DNA of 64,000 nt from an uncultured Flavobacterium sp. (GTDB lineage: Bacteria; Bacteroidota; Bacteroidia; Flavobacteriales; Flavobacteriaceae), in the NCBI RefSeq assembly GCF_946478785.1, contig NZ_CAMLDD010000026.1, positions 17,374 to 81,373 on the forward strand, given 5' to 3'. A program made the position numbers and the translations under genes. The notes beneath the pieces are model-generated. The model searched no databases. It saw only the letters and a list, made by a program, of their open reading frames with translations, and was not told where the DNA came from. Shown here piece by piece: positions 35,943 to 45,222 of the stretch (position 1 is its first letter; each line of letters starts with the position of its first letter).

Positions 35943-37688
35943 ATGAAGTTCTTAGCTGCTTTTGGATGCTTCATTTTATCTATTTCTCTTCAGTCCCAAT
36001 CTTTAAATGGATTGATAAAGGATGATAGGGGAACACCACTTTCTGATGTTTTGGTTCGTGATTTAGTTTCAAAAACACATGCTCATACTGATAGCAGTGG
36101 AAAATTCACGTTGGAAAATGCTGTCATTGGTGACAGTCTTCAAATCTCCAAACAAGAATTTGTAACGCAAAAGATTATATTAACTTCTTTTGATTTTCTG
36201 ACGATCTCACTTGGCCAGAAACCTTTTTTACTGGAAGAAGTAACCATTACCAAATCCTTGAAATATTTAAATACCATTTCCAAAATTGATTTGGAAATTC
36301 AGCCCATATCCAATTCGCAGGATTTACTGCGAAAAGTTCCCAGGCTTTTTATCGGCCAGCATGCAGGGGGAGGAAAAGCAGAGCAGATTTTCCTTCGTGG
36401 TTTTGACTGTGATCATGGAACAGATATTAATGTTTCAGTTGATGGAATTCCGGTCAATATGGTCTCACACGCACATGGGCAGGGGTATGCCGATCTTCAT
36501 TTTGTAATTCCCGAAACCGTTGACAATATAGATTTTGACAAAGGATCGTATTTTGTTGATAAAGGTGATTTTACAACTGCAGGATTTGTGGGTTTTAATA
36601 CCAAAAATGTTTTGCAGCACAGTTCCCTTTCTTTCGAAGGCGGGCAGTTTGATACATTTAGAACCGTGGCTTTATTTAATTTACTGAGCAATGAAAATCA
36701 GTCGGCCTATTTTGCCGGTGAATATATGATGACCAATGGGTATTTTGATGCGCCGCAGAATTTTAACCGAATCAATCTGTTTGGAAAATATTCGGCAAAA
36801 ATGAAAAATGGAGATAAACTGGCGCTTTCTGTTTCGCATTTTAAAAGCCAGTGGGATGCCAGCGGGCAGATTCCCGATCGCGCGGTAAACGATGGGACGA
36901 TCTCGCACTTTGGGGCAATTGATCCCAATGAAGGAGGAACGACCGGCAGGACCAATTTTAATCTGCAGTACGATGCCAGAATTGATGAGGACACCCATAT
37001 TAAAAATACAGCGTATATAAGCAAATACGATTTTGAACTGTACTCGAATTTTACTTTTTTTCTCAATGCCCCTGTAAACGGCGACCAGATCAAGCAAAAA
37101 GAAAACAGGACTATTGTAGGTTTTGAGTCCCAGTACAATGAGCAACTAAATGATAAATGGCTTTTTAAACTAGGCGCCGGACTTAGAAATGACAATAATA
37201 AAAATGTGGAATTATCACATACTGTAAACAGAAATACGGTTTTGGAATAGCTAAGTTTAGGAAATGTAAATCAGACCAACCTGTTCTCATACTCCAGTTT
37301 AGACTTTACTTCCGGCAAATGCGTAAACGGTGGTTTACGTTTGGATTATTTCAAGTTTGGGTATGAAGACCAATTGGCAGCAACCTATACCAACCAGACA
37401 CAGTCAAAAGCCATCCTAAGCCCGAAATTAAGCTTTCTGTATACCCAGAATGAGAAGCTGCAGTATTTCTTTAAAAAATTTACTGCCCCTTATGGAAGTT
37501 TTGGACAGTTTGCTAATTTAAGATCTCTTTTGGATTATTTCGATAATGGTGTTCTGGGTGCCGATAATCTTGATCCGATTCTTAAAGAAAATGGCAGACG
37601 AATTCCGCTTACCGAAGAAGAAAAAAATAATCTTACTGCCTTTATGAAAACTTTAAGTGACAGTGAGTTTTTAGGAAATTTAAATTAG
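35943..37688 (+). pseudogene. TonB-dependent receptor with an internal stop, fused to a cytochrome c peroxidase tail
   Basis: The first 435 codons encode a signal peptide, a carboxypeptidase-like beta domain ('GLIKDDRGTPLSDVLVRD'), a plug with 'QIFLRGFDCDHGTDINVSVDG' split over two strands and 'VSHAHGQGYADLHF', and part of the barrel. A TAG at 37248-37250 interrupts it; the same frame then stays open with barrel strands to about 37475. There it changes into 'SLLDYFDNGVLGADNLDPIL', 'GRRIPLTEEEKNNLTAFMKT', which is the C-terminus of a MauG/cytochrome c peroxidase protein. So a deletion has joined two neighbouring genes, and the usual 'MHNG' heme-region motif is lost at the junction ('FTAPYGSFGQF'). 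The His-rich plug suggests metal uptake in the ancestor. Not functional. Confidence 0.85.
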
Positions 37689-37864
37689 TAAAATATTCCA
37701 TTAACGATTGTAGTTTACTTCAATGAAATAAGATATTTATTCTGAAATTCCCTTATTGTTAATTTCCAAGAGCAGAAGGTCTTCTAAATCCATTATAGTA
37801 ATGATTCGAACTTAAGGTTTCAAGTGATTGTATAACAGTATTTTAAATTTGTTCGAAAAAGTGA

Positions 37865-37882
37865 TGCACCGATTCTGCACCT
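37865..37882. repeat. Left attachment-site repeat
   Basis: TGCACCGATTCTGCACCT, identical to 42041-42058. It is itself built from TGCACC twice, 11 bases apart, as expected for a core site with two recombinase-binding arms. The remaining DNA from 37689 to 37980 holds no gene. Confidence 0.75.
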
Positions 37883-37980
37883 AAATTCAAATATGTTAAT
37901 TTAAATATTTTACTGCGTAAAAAAATCTTTATAATACAGTTTAGAACCTAAACTCGTCACCACTTGATTTGACTGAATTT

Positions 37981-38163
37981 CTAGTTTTCAATGTACTCAG
38001 GTGCAGTATTGCCTAAAATAACACAGCCATCCAAAATCAACTTGCCTTCTTCACAAAGCTGGTAGGCTTCTTCGGTGGAATGACTATTCACGATTTCTAC
38101 CACGGTTGTGTTGTCGCAGTTTTGGCACTTTGTGGGTTTATGGGAAACTTTGATTGCGTTCAT
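37981..38163 (-). CDS. Small protein with one CxxC pair, unknown function
   Basis: 60 residues. One CxxC ('KCQNCD') near residue 13 and two further Cys ('QLCEEG', 'DGCVIL') could hold a zinc. It resembles no family I can name with certainty. It lies 13 bases downstream of the DUF4391 gene on the same strand and inside the element, so it is probably cargo. Confidence 0.55.
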   Translation of the reverse strand: MNAIKVSHKPTKCQNCDNTTVVEIVNSHSTEEAYQLCEEGKLILDGCVILGNTAPEYIEN

Positions 38164-38176
38164 TTGTTTTCAAGTT

Positions 38177-38815
38177 TTAATTGCTTGATTCTAATAGTTT
38201 CGTCAATTCATTCAACCGAATATTTAATTCAACTTTTTTATTAAATTGGTTGCAACGTTTGATTTCTGACTTAATTTGCTCGATTTCCTTGGCCATTGAA
38301 TCCATTCTTTTTTCTTTTTCAATTAGTTCTTTAATTGAAGAAAAATTACTTTTTGTTGATTTTAATTGCTCACAAAAATTTTGAAATACCCAATCCAAGT
38401 TATTTTTTAATTCTATTGTATAAGGTTGATTAATTAAATCTAGCCAACATGACTTAAAAGTATAATCGATAACAGCACTATCTTCATTAGACGGATGAAT
38501 ATGCTTTGCAGAAGTAGATATATAATATTCATCAAGATATTTAATAACAAATATTATGTTATAGGGTATTGCTTTGTCTATGATTGTCAATAAATCCTTG
38601 GCTTCAAATTTATCTTTTAATTCGACTTCAAAAAACAGAATTTCTTTTACTTCTTTACCTGAAATATTAATAGTATCTAATGACACTTTGTTTGTCCAAG
38701 TAATCCGTAATATCTTTTCCGTAAACACTTTCTTTTGCTTCGTATTGGTATAAAAATCAAAAGCATTTTTTGGAATAATTTTTTTTACAAAAGTAGATTT
38801 AGGTAAATTAAACAT
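38177..38815 (-). CDS. DUF4391 protein of a restriction-type defence cluster
   Basis: 212 residues. The N-terminal 'FNLPKSTFVKKIIPK' and 'ITWTNKVS', the central 'EILFFEVEL' and 'IPYNIIFVIKY', and a C-terminal coiled coil match DUF4391. In intact clusters this gene lies between a large SNF2-type helicase and a Type III-like methyltransferase plus restriction subunit. Here the helicase is upstream (9 bases away) but broken, and no methyltransferase or nuclease follows, so the system is not complete. Confidence 0.75.
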   Translation of the reverse strand: MFNLPKSTFVKKIIPKNAFDFYTNTKQKKVFTEKILRITWTNKVSLDTINISGKEVKEILFFEVELKDKFEAKDLLTIIDKAIPYNIIFVIKYLDEYYISTSAKHIHPSNEDSAVIDYTFKSCWLDLINQPYTIELKNNLDWVFQNFCEQLKSTKSNFSSIKELIEKEKRMDSMAKEIEQIKSEIKRCNQFNKKVELNIRLNELTKLLESSN

Positions 38816-38824
38816 AGCTACAAT

Positions 38825-41800
38825 CTATTTTACTATTAAAAATGAGATCAATTTAAAATCCTCACTTCCCTTAAACTTTTCCTTCATTACACTTGTACCT
38901 CCTGATTTAAATAAGCTCAGTACTTCTTTTTCATCTTCAGTTTCTAAAATTGTTGAAATAGATTTTTTGAGCAATTCTGAATAGGCAGACATATTGTGAT
39001 ATTCATCAGTTTCTACATTTAGTTTCTCGCATAGTGAAGTTATAGGTTCTTTAATTCCTTTGCTTAACATTCGAATAGCATCGAGGATTTTCTTTGAATC
39101 AATATGATTGAATAAAAGCTTTCCTTCATTGTTGATATAAACCAAATAGAAAGGATGTAATCGGTTTAATTTATTAATATTAATACTTTCGTTGATATTC
39201 TTTAAAACATAAATTACTCCAGATTTTAAGGTTTCAGTAGATTGAACAACAGCGTGAATACCTTCAGGAATATCCACCATTTCGCCATATTCTTTAATAA
39301 AATTAGATAAATCTATCCTAAAATCATTAAGTCCTAAATCGGTAATATCAATTCCCTCTCGCAGGTCTTCCAAATCTGTTACCTCATCTTGTAATTTTTG
39401 CAATTGAATTTTACGATATTCTAAATCTTTTTGATTTTCTTTCAAGATGTTATCGTCTGCTGTACTGGCCATATCAGAAATTAGCATCCTATCTTCTACA
39501 CGTTGCTTCAAATTGATATAATTATCCAAAGTCATATCAGGCCAGAAGTTGACCAAGGTTATAGCGTCATTTTTAGAGCCTATACGGTCAATCCTCCCAA
39601 AACGCTGGATAATACGAACTGGATTCCAGTGTATATCATAGTTAATAAGATAATCGCAATCTTGGAGATTTTGCCCTTCGGAAATACAATCTGTTGCAAT
39701 TAAAATATCGATCTCTTCATTGATTGTCGGAAACAATAATTCTTTATCCTTCGATACCGGGGAAAAACAACTCAGAAGCGTATTTAATTCTGTAGGGATG
39801 GTTTTAGCAGTCGTAACTCTTCTAGAACCTGAAATCAAAGCAGTATTGATTCTGAATTTATCTTTAAAAAGTGTACTTAAATTTTTGTATAAATAATCAG
39901 CAGTATCAGCAAATGCAGTGAAAACAATTATTTTCCTATTGTTTTGGTTAAATGGTTTTTCAATCTTATTGGTAATATTTTTTATAATGGTTTGAAGTTT
40001 GTAATCCACTTCAGGTGTAATTGTATTTACTTTTTTTAGAAGTTCATTGAGTGTTTGTAAGTCCTCTTCTAAATCTTCTTTCCATTGTCTTCGATCAATA
40101 TCAGCCAAGTGAACCTTTACCTTTTTACCAAAAACATTTTCTTCATCGCCCCAATTAGAATCCCAATCAAAATTTTCATCCTGGGTATCAAATTGCGGAC
40201 TAATAAGGTCGTCCAATCCTTCTTTTGACAAAGCCTTTATGGTTTGTTCTATCTGATTCACAAGACCATTGGTTGTAATTCTAAAAGAATCAATAGAGCT
40301 TTCAATACGTTTGAGCATATTGATACGCATCAAAATCTTTAAGCTTTTTTCTCGGTCAATTTGTGTAAGTTTTGCTCCTTTGGTCTTTTTGTCATATCGT
40401 TCCTCATATTTTGGCAATTGACTTGGCAAGATATATTTTAGCGGGGTATAAACAGAAAGATTTAAACGGCTTAATAGTTCAGCTACTTCTACATAAGTCA
40501 ACGATTGATCTTCTGTTAAGGGACATTCAATTGAAACAGGCTTATTTCGCTTTGGAAATTTACCAATGTCGCTGGTATCATAATAGGTAGTAATATGTTT
40601 TCGAGAACGCGCTATGGTCAAGGAATCTAAAATTTCGAAGAAATCAAAATCCAACATATCCAATAATTTCTCTGTGGTTCTATCAGACAAATCCATTTTT
40701 GTCCAATCGTTGAATGCTTTTTGAGTCCTTTTAAAAATCCTGTCGATTCCTAAAGCTGTATCTAATTTTTCATCTATCAATTCAGAATCGCCTTCATACG
40801 CCAATGCCAATTGATTTTTCAGATCATTGAACTTATTATTTACTGGGGTAGCTGAAAGCATCAGCACTTTGATATGCGTGTTTAATGTAAAAGGAAAGCC
40901 ACACAAGACTGCCACCTCCTTTAGATACTCATTCATTTTCTGGTTGGATGAAACAGGAAGCACGGTTCCACGCTGGATACACAGCGGGTGCTCTTTATAT
41001 TTTTCAACTATTTTCAGTGCTTGGGGAAGAAGAGGGACATTAAATGATGAGTTTGTTTTCTGCCTTTCGGACATAATCCATAGATTTCCATCAATGCCTT
41101 CTTTGATATCAGTTTTCTTTAATTGATAAGCGTCTATGTAAGCCAGGCCAGTGTAGCATTGGAAGACAAATACATCCCTTACGACATTGAGCCTGTCAGT
41201 TGTGAAATAATGACTTTCAAGTTCGTACAATTCCTGTGCGGTGAGTGGTTTTTTTACCAGTTTTGTTTTACGTCCCTTAAAGTTCTTAAATGGGTCCTTG
41301 GTGATTAATTCCTTATCAATGGCGCGGATTACAATCTTTTTGAAATTTGCAATATACTTTAGGGTTGTGTTGTTGCTGCAGTCGCGTACAGTTCTAAGGT
41401 AAAACTCGAAGTCCTTTACAAACTCAAGATTCAAATCCGCAAATTCAAGATCGTGCTTTTTAAGCTTGAATTTGATAAAAGCTGTTAAATGGTTTTTAGT
41501 AATGGTAAACCGGTCAAGGGTGCCTTTTGCATAGCCTTTTCCAAGAAGCGCCTCCATTTCATCATTATGCTTTTGAAATTCTTCGAGCACCTTAATCTTT
41601 GGCGCTGTCCTTCCCAGAACCTCGTCCATAATTTTCTCAGCGGTTATGGTTTTGCCGCTGTACATCATTTCGGTTTTGATTTCATTGATTTTTAAAGTCA
41701 GCGAATCCAAAAAGAAGTTCAGCGACTTTGCATCTTCCTTTGAGCCGACCGCTCTTTCGAACCTTTGATCCCATCGTGTATTATCCCATTTTCTCTTAGT

Positions 41801-41914
41801 TGAGCTTTCCTTACGGATACCGTCAACAGTTATTCTGAAATATACGATCCATTCTTTACTTTCTATTTTGGGTCTTTTTAAAAAGAATCCCAAACCAAAA
41901 CTGCTTTCCAACAT
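38825..41914 (-). CDS. Chimera of tyrosine integrase (front) and SNF2-type helicase (back)
   Basis: One open frame of 1,029 codons. Residues 1-348 are a Bacteroidota tyrosine recombinase: arm-binding domain, SAM-like core-binding domain ('LDRFTITKNHLTAFIKF'), and the start of the catalytic domain ('FQCYTGLAYIDAYQL'), up to 'FPFTLNTH', where the catalytic 'ARHTFA...GH...Y' should follow. Instead, at about nt 40870, the chain becomes a helicase from motif III on ('KVLMLSATPVNN'), with motif V-VI 'TDCISEGQNLQDCDY' and 'IQRFGRIDRIGS'. The Walker A and DEAH motifs are missing. Both enzymes should therefore be inactive, yet the fused frame has no stop. It looks like the product of an internal deletion in the element. 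Confidence 0.85.
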   Translation of the reverse strand: MLESSFGLGFFLKRPKIESKEWIVYFRITVDGIRKESSTKRKWDNTRWDQRFERAVGSKEDAKSLNFFLDSLTLKINEIKTEMMYSGKTITAEKIMDEVLGRTAPKIKVLEEFQKHNDEMEALLGKGYAKGTLDRFTITKNHLTAFIKFKLKKHDLEFADLNLEFVKDFEFYLRTVRDCSNNTTLKYIANFKKIVIRAIDKELITKDPFKNFKGRKTKLVKKPLTAQELYELESHYFTTDRLNVVRDVFVFQCYTGLAYIDAYQLKKTDIKEGIDGNLWIMSERQKTNSSFNVPLLPQALKIVEKYKEHPLCIQRGTVLPVSSNQKMNEYLKEVAVLCGFPFTLNTHIKVLMLSATPVNNKFNDLKNQLALAYEGDSELIDEKLDTALGIDRIFKRTQKAFNDWTKMDLSDRTTEKLLDMLDFDFFEILDSLTIARSRKHITTYYDTSDIGKFPKRNKPVSIECPLTEDQSLTYVEVAELLSRLNLSVYTPLKYILPSQLPKYEERYDKKTKGAKLTQIDREKSLKILMRINMLKRIESSIDSFRITTNGLVNQIEQTIKALSKEGLDDLISPQFDTQDENFDWDSNWGDEENVFGKKVKVHLADIDRRQWKEDLEEDLQTLNELLKKVNTITPEVDYKLQTIIKNITNKIEKPFNQNNRKIIVFTAFADTADYLYKNLSTLFKDKFRINTALISGSRRVTTAKTIPTELNTLLSCFSPVSKDKELLFPTINEEIDILIATDCISEGQNLQDCDYLINYDIHWNPVRIIQRFGRIDRIGSKNDAITLVNFWPDMTLDNYINLKQRVEDRMLISDMASTADDNILKENQKDLEYRKIQLQKLQDEVTDLEDLREGIDITDLGLNDFRIDLSNFIKEYGEMVDIPEGIHAVVQSTETLKSGVIYVLKNINESININKLNRLHPFYLVYINNEGKLLFNHIDSKKILDAIRMLSKGIKEPITSLCEKLNVETDEYHNMSAYSELLKKSISTILETEDEKEVLSLFKSGGTSVMKEKFKGSEDFKLISFLIVK

Positions 41915-42014
41915 AATCCTACTTTTTAAATTAATAAATGTAGAATAATATTACTGCCAAATCAAGTCGTTAATCTCGTTAACCCCTGTAATATAAGGGA
42001 TTTTTACTGTTTCT

Positions 42015-42046
42015 GGTGCACTTTTCAGCGCGCCGGAAAGTGCACC
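42015..42046. promoter_or_regulatory. Inverted repeat next to the right attachment site
   Basis: GGTGCAC and GTGCACC face each other across 18 bases with further pairing (TTTTC against GGAAA). The right arm overlaps the first bases of the 18-mer, so this may be a recombinase or accessory-factor binding site. Confidence 0.45.
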
Positions 42047-42058
42047 GATTCTGCACCT
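42041..42058. repeat. Right attachment-site repeat
   Basis: Exact second copy of the 18-mer at 37865. It lies upstream of the integrase start, 128 bases after its ATG region, and 148 bases from tRNA-Tyr. Confidence 0.75.
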
Positions 42059-42102
42059 TTAATTTTGTGAGGATTTATAAATATTGAAAACAGGCCTAAA
42101 AT

Positions 42103-42134
42103 AAAAAAAACCTGCAAATCCTTGAATTTGCAGG
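42103..42134 (-). terminator. Terminator of tRNA-Tyr
   Basis: On the minus strand, CCTGCAAAT-TCAAGG-ATTTGCAGG followed by eight T. It lies about 70 bases after the 3' end of tRNA-Tyr. Confidence 0.85.
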
Positions 42135-42205
42135 TCTTCAGACATTTTTTGTGGCTTTTTAAAAAGAATGAAAACTTTAAGTTTTCCGCCTTTTAGGCCT
42201 TTCCG

Positions 42206-42286
42206 TGGGGAGAGCAGGATTCGAACCTGCGAAGTTCACACAGCAGATTTACAGTCTGCCCTCGTTGGCCGCTTGAGTATCTCCCC
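42206..42286 (-). tRNA. tRNA-Tyr (anticodon GTA)
   Basis: 81 bases with a 7-bp acceptor stem (GGGGAGA with TCTCCCC), the anticodon loop CTGTAAA with anticodon GTA, a T-arm with GGTTCGAATCC, and a long variable arm as expected for tRNA-Tyr. CCA is not encoded. A typical promoter lies 40 bases upstream. Confidence 0.95.
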
Positions 42287-42325
42287 GAAGCTTGTATTAT
42301 ATGTGCTTGTTGTTCTAAGCGGTTG

Positions 42326-42356
42326 CAAATATATAAACGTTTTTGATGTTTGCAAA
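42326..42356 (-). promoter_or_regulatory. Promoter of tRNA-Tyr
   Basis: On the minus strand TTTG (42356-42353), 19 bases, TATATTTG (42333-42326). This is a perfect Bacteroidota promoter and supports the group assignment. Confidence 0.8.
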
Positions 42357-42694
42357 CTAAAATCGAACTTAATTTTAAGTTATTTATTAATTAACTGGTA
42401 TTGAATAAAGTAAAAATTGATATTTTTTAATGTTTTTTAAATTACTGAAAATTGCTATCAATAATTTAGTTTAATTACAAAGATTAATACCGTTATGATA
42501 ATCCATCATTATACAGAAAGTTTTTTTTCATATTTAAGAAGCCATTTATTTAAAAGAAACATAATATCTAATTAATAACTTGTTGTTAGAGTATTTGAAC
42601 GATTATTTAAGTTTTTAATCGAATAAATTTCTCCGAAAAGTCGTTTAAGCCTATTTTAGTAGTATTAAAACGACTAAAATGCCTTGAATTAAGT
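42357..42694. other. AT-rich intergenic DNA, nothing recognised
   Basis: Between the tRNA promoter and the LamG gene. No open frame of substance, no repeat. Possible control region of the LamG gene. Confidence 0.5.
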
Positions 42695-43579
42695 ATGATG
42701 AAGATAAAATTGCTTACGTTGTTGACTGTCGCTTCAATAGATGCTAACGCCCAAAAAACGATTCAGGAATTTAATTTTAATGGCACATTACATAATACAG
42801 AAAACACCATATCTTTTACCGGAACAGAAAATTATGTAGCAGATAGGATTGGGAATGAAAAAAGCGCACAAAGATTAATAAACAAGACTTTAGAAGCCGT
42901 TATTGACAATCTTCCACAAGATGGTGCTCCCAGAACTATAACTATTTGGGTAAAAATGCATGATATATCTTCTGCAAATTATATTGGGGGTTATGGGTCA
43001 GCTTATAATGCTCAATATTTTGGATTACTGCAACAAGGTACAACAACTTCTCATTCTGTTTTGAGTTTGGCAGGTTGGGGAGCCTCGAATGATCTTTTAG
43101 TGAATGTTCCTTTGTGTACAAATACATGGTATCAATACAGTATTACCTTTGATGGCAATACTTCAAAAATATACAGAAACGGAGAATTATTAAAATACAT
43201 AAAGGGTATGTCCCGTGATACAAAAGGAACAATTTTTAAATTAGGGGAAATCAATACAACAATAGGAATAAACGCTGATGTCGATGATTTAAAAATTTAT
43301 GATGTTGCTTTATCTGATCAGGAAATATATGAATTATATAATGTTTCAAAACATTCTCTTCCTGTTGCGATTGCAAAAGAAAATCAAAAAGAAATTCCTG
43401 ATTCAACGACTAAAATTTTAAAATCTAATGTTTTAACAACAAAGAAAGTAGAAGTGTTTTCTCAGGGTCAAAAGGTATTAAGCAATAATCTTCACGGAAT
43501 TAATATAAATCAACTTCCGGAGGGTACTTATTTATTAAAAATAACTAATCAGCCGTCTAAAAAAGTCACATCAAAATAG
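42695..43579 (+). CDS. Secreted LamG-like (concanavalin fold) protein with degenerate T9SS tail
   Basis: 294 residues. Signal peptide 1-19 (ending 'IDANAQ'), a LamG/concanavalin-like domain about 20-215 ('RTITIWVKMHDI', 'WYQYSITFDGNTSKIYRNGELL', 'DVDDLKIYDVALSDQEI' are shown in parts), then a short region 'VEVFSQGQKVLSNNL', 'INQLPEGTYLLKIT' that resembles the end of a type A T9SS domain but lacks its first strands. LamG domains bind sugars or act as surface adhesion domains. Single gene with its own terminator. Confidence 0.8.
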   Translation: MMKIKLLTLLTVASIDANAQKTIQEFNFNGTLHNTENTISFTGTENYVADRIGNEKSAQRLINKTLEAVIDNLPQDGAPRTITIWVKMHDISSANYIGGYGSAYNAQYFGLLQQGTTTSHSVLSLAGWGASNDLLVNVPLCTNTWYQYSITFDGNTSKIYRNGELLKYIKGMSRDTKGTIFKLGEINTTIGINADVDDLKIYDVALSDQEIYELYNVSKHSLPVAIAKENQKEIPDSTTKILKSNVLTTKKVEVFSQGQKVLSNNLHGININQLPEGTYLLKITNQPSKKVTSK

Positions 43580-43624
43580 ACTTTAATTGATTAAAAAATT
43601 CTTATTGAAAGCATGTAAACAAGA

Positions 43625-43662
43625 AAGGCTACCCGTTAAGATAGCCTTCCTCTTTTTATTCT
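43625..43662 (+). terminator. Terminator of the LamG gene
   Basis: AAGGCTA-CCCGTTAAGA-TAGCCTT followed by a T-rich run. About 45 bases after the stop. Confidence 0.8.
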
Positions 43663-44320
43663 AGTTTTAAAAAATTGTAATTAAAAAAAAACAGAAATAA
43701 AATAATCTTTAATTTTAATGTATTTTAAAAAGTAAAACTTTTACGAATTTTTAGAGTTACTTTTTTTTTAACGAATGTCTTTTAAACAATCAATTCATTT
43801 TTGTTCAAAAACAATCAATCAATTTCACGGCTGAACCTTTGGTTTGATAATATCGTTTATAGAAAGTTTTCAATTTAATTCTCAATTATCATAATCTTTG
43901 CGATAAATTGAATATGCAATTCTACTATTTAACCCTCGGTGTTACTATCTTTTTCTTGTAGTTGAAACATATGAATAAATCATTTGCCCATTATTTTTTG
44001 TTCTATAGTTAAAAACCGTAAAAATATGAGCGACAATTTTTTTAATTTTTCTCAAAAAAGTCATTTTTTAGGTTAATAAATCAGTGAAAGAAAATCAATC
44101 TTTAAATCAATAAATAAAATGTATCTTATTGATTTCTAGGTTGTAAAATTACTTATTATTTTTTAAAAACAAGTGTTAAAAAGTGTTATTTTTTTATTTT
44201 TCATGCGCATATTTTATTTACATAATCTTATTTAAAAAATGACTTGCTGTGAATTGAGTAGGTAAAAATGTAAAAATGGTTTATTTTTACACTATAATTT
44301 TTTAAAACAAATAAATACAA
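43663..44320. other. Long AT-rich intergenic DNA upstream of menB
   Basis: About 650 bases with no credible frame on either strand and no repeat. The last 60 bases hold the start of the menB unit; I see no perfect promoter box. Confidence 0.5.
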
Positions 44321-45154
44321 ATGGATTGGATAACTGCCAGAGAATTCGAAGATATAACATATAAAAAATGTAACGGAGTAGCTAGAATAGCTTTTAACAG
44401 GCCAAATGTTAGAAATGCTTTCCGTCCTAAAACTACCTCAGAATTATATCAGGCCTTTTACGATGCACAGGAAGATACTTCAATAGGAGTAGTTTTGCTT
44501 TCTGCAGAAGGACCTTCAACAAAAGACGGAGTATATTCTTTCTGCAGTGGAGGAGATCAAAATGCACGTGGACACCAGGGTTATGTTGGAGATGATGGAC
44601 AGCATCGTTTAAATATTCTCGAAGTTCAGCGGTTAATCCGTTTTATGCCAAAAGTAGTAATTGCTGTTGTCCCGGGTTGGGCAGTTGGCGGCGGACATAG
44701 TTTGCATGTGGTTTGCGATATGACACTAGCCAGTAAAGAACACGCTATTTTTAAACAAACAGATGCAGATGTAACCAGTTTTGATGGTGGATACGGATCT
44801 GCTTACCTGGCCAAAATGGTAGGACAGAAAAAAGCACGTGAGATTTTCTTTTTAGGAAGAAATTATTCAGCTCAGGAAGCAATGGATATGGGAATGGTAA
44901 ATGCCGTTATTCCACACGATGAGTTAGAAGCAACGGCTTATGAATGGGCTCAGGAAATTCTTCAAAAATCTCCAACCTCAATAAAAATGCTAAAATTTGC
45001 CATGAACTTAACGGATGACGGAATGGTTGGCCAGCAAGTTTTCGCCGGCGAAGCAACGCGTCTGGCTTATATGACAGAAGAGGCAAAAGAAGGAAGAAAT
45101 GCCTTTTTAGAAAAAAGAAAGCCTAATTTTGGCGAAAATAAATGGCTTCCATAA
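44321..45154 (+). CDS. menB: 1,4-dihydroxy-2-naphthoyl-CoA synthase
   Basis: 277 residues, full length. Crotonase fold with the oxyanion-hole Gly segments 'FCSGGDQNARG' and 'GWAVGGGHSLHVVCD', and the MenB-specific 'TDADVTSFDGGYGSAYLAK' segment. It closes the second ring of the menaquinone head group from O-succinylbenzoyl-CoA. The menA gene follows 68 bases downstream, and a metallo-hydrolase after that, so this is a menaquinone operon. Menaquinone is the only quinone of Bacteroidota. Confidence 0.96.
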   Translation: MDWITAREFEDITYKKCNGVARIAFNRPNVRNAFRPKTTSELYQAFYDAQEDTSIGVVLLSAEGPSTKDGVYSFCSGGDQNARGHQGYVGDDGQHRLNILEVQRLIRFMPKVVIAVVPGWAVGGGHSLHVVCDMTLASKEHAIFKQTDADVTSFDGGYGSAYLAKMVGQKKAREIFFLGRNYSAQEAMDMGMVNAVIPHDELEATAYEWAQEILQKSPTSIKMLKFAMNLTDDGMVGQQVFAGEATRLAYMTEEAKEGRNAFLEKRKPNFGENKWLP

Positions 45155-45222
45155 AAAAGCTGACGATTTTAGCTCTTAAAGAATCAAAAACGATTCAATA
45201 ATTAAACGAATAAACAACAAGA

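Larger units (their letters stand above)
37865..42058. mobile_element. Small integrated element beside tRNA-Tyr, bounded by an 18-bp direct repeat
   Basis: The limits are two exact copies of an 18-mer (37865-37882 and 42041-42058). Inside are, all on the minus strand, a tyrosine integrase fused to a helicase, a DUF4391 gene and a 60-codon gene. The integrase end is next to the right repeat, as in integrative elements, and tRNA-Tyr is 150 bases away. The helicase-DUF4391 pair is part of a restriction-type defence cluster, so this looks like a defence-carrying element that lost its middle. Confidence 0.7.

Noticed and set aside
36681..37195. Long minus-strand frames opposite the TonB receptor
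   Set aside because: Antisense shadows of the receptor coding sequence.
37865..42058. Possible CRISPR-like or tandem repeat structure at the repeated TGCACC words
   Set aside because: Only two words per site and two sites; they fit an attachment core, not an array. I saw no CRISPR array anywhere in the window.
42168..42404. Plus-strand frame of 78 codons containing 'GESRIRTCEVHTADLQSALVG'-like sequence split by the tRNA
   Set aside because: It is the antisense reading of tRNA-Tyr, a common false gene.
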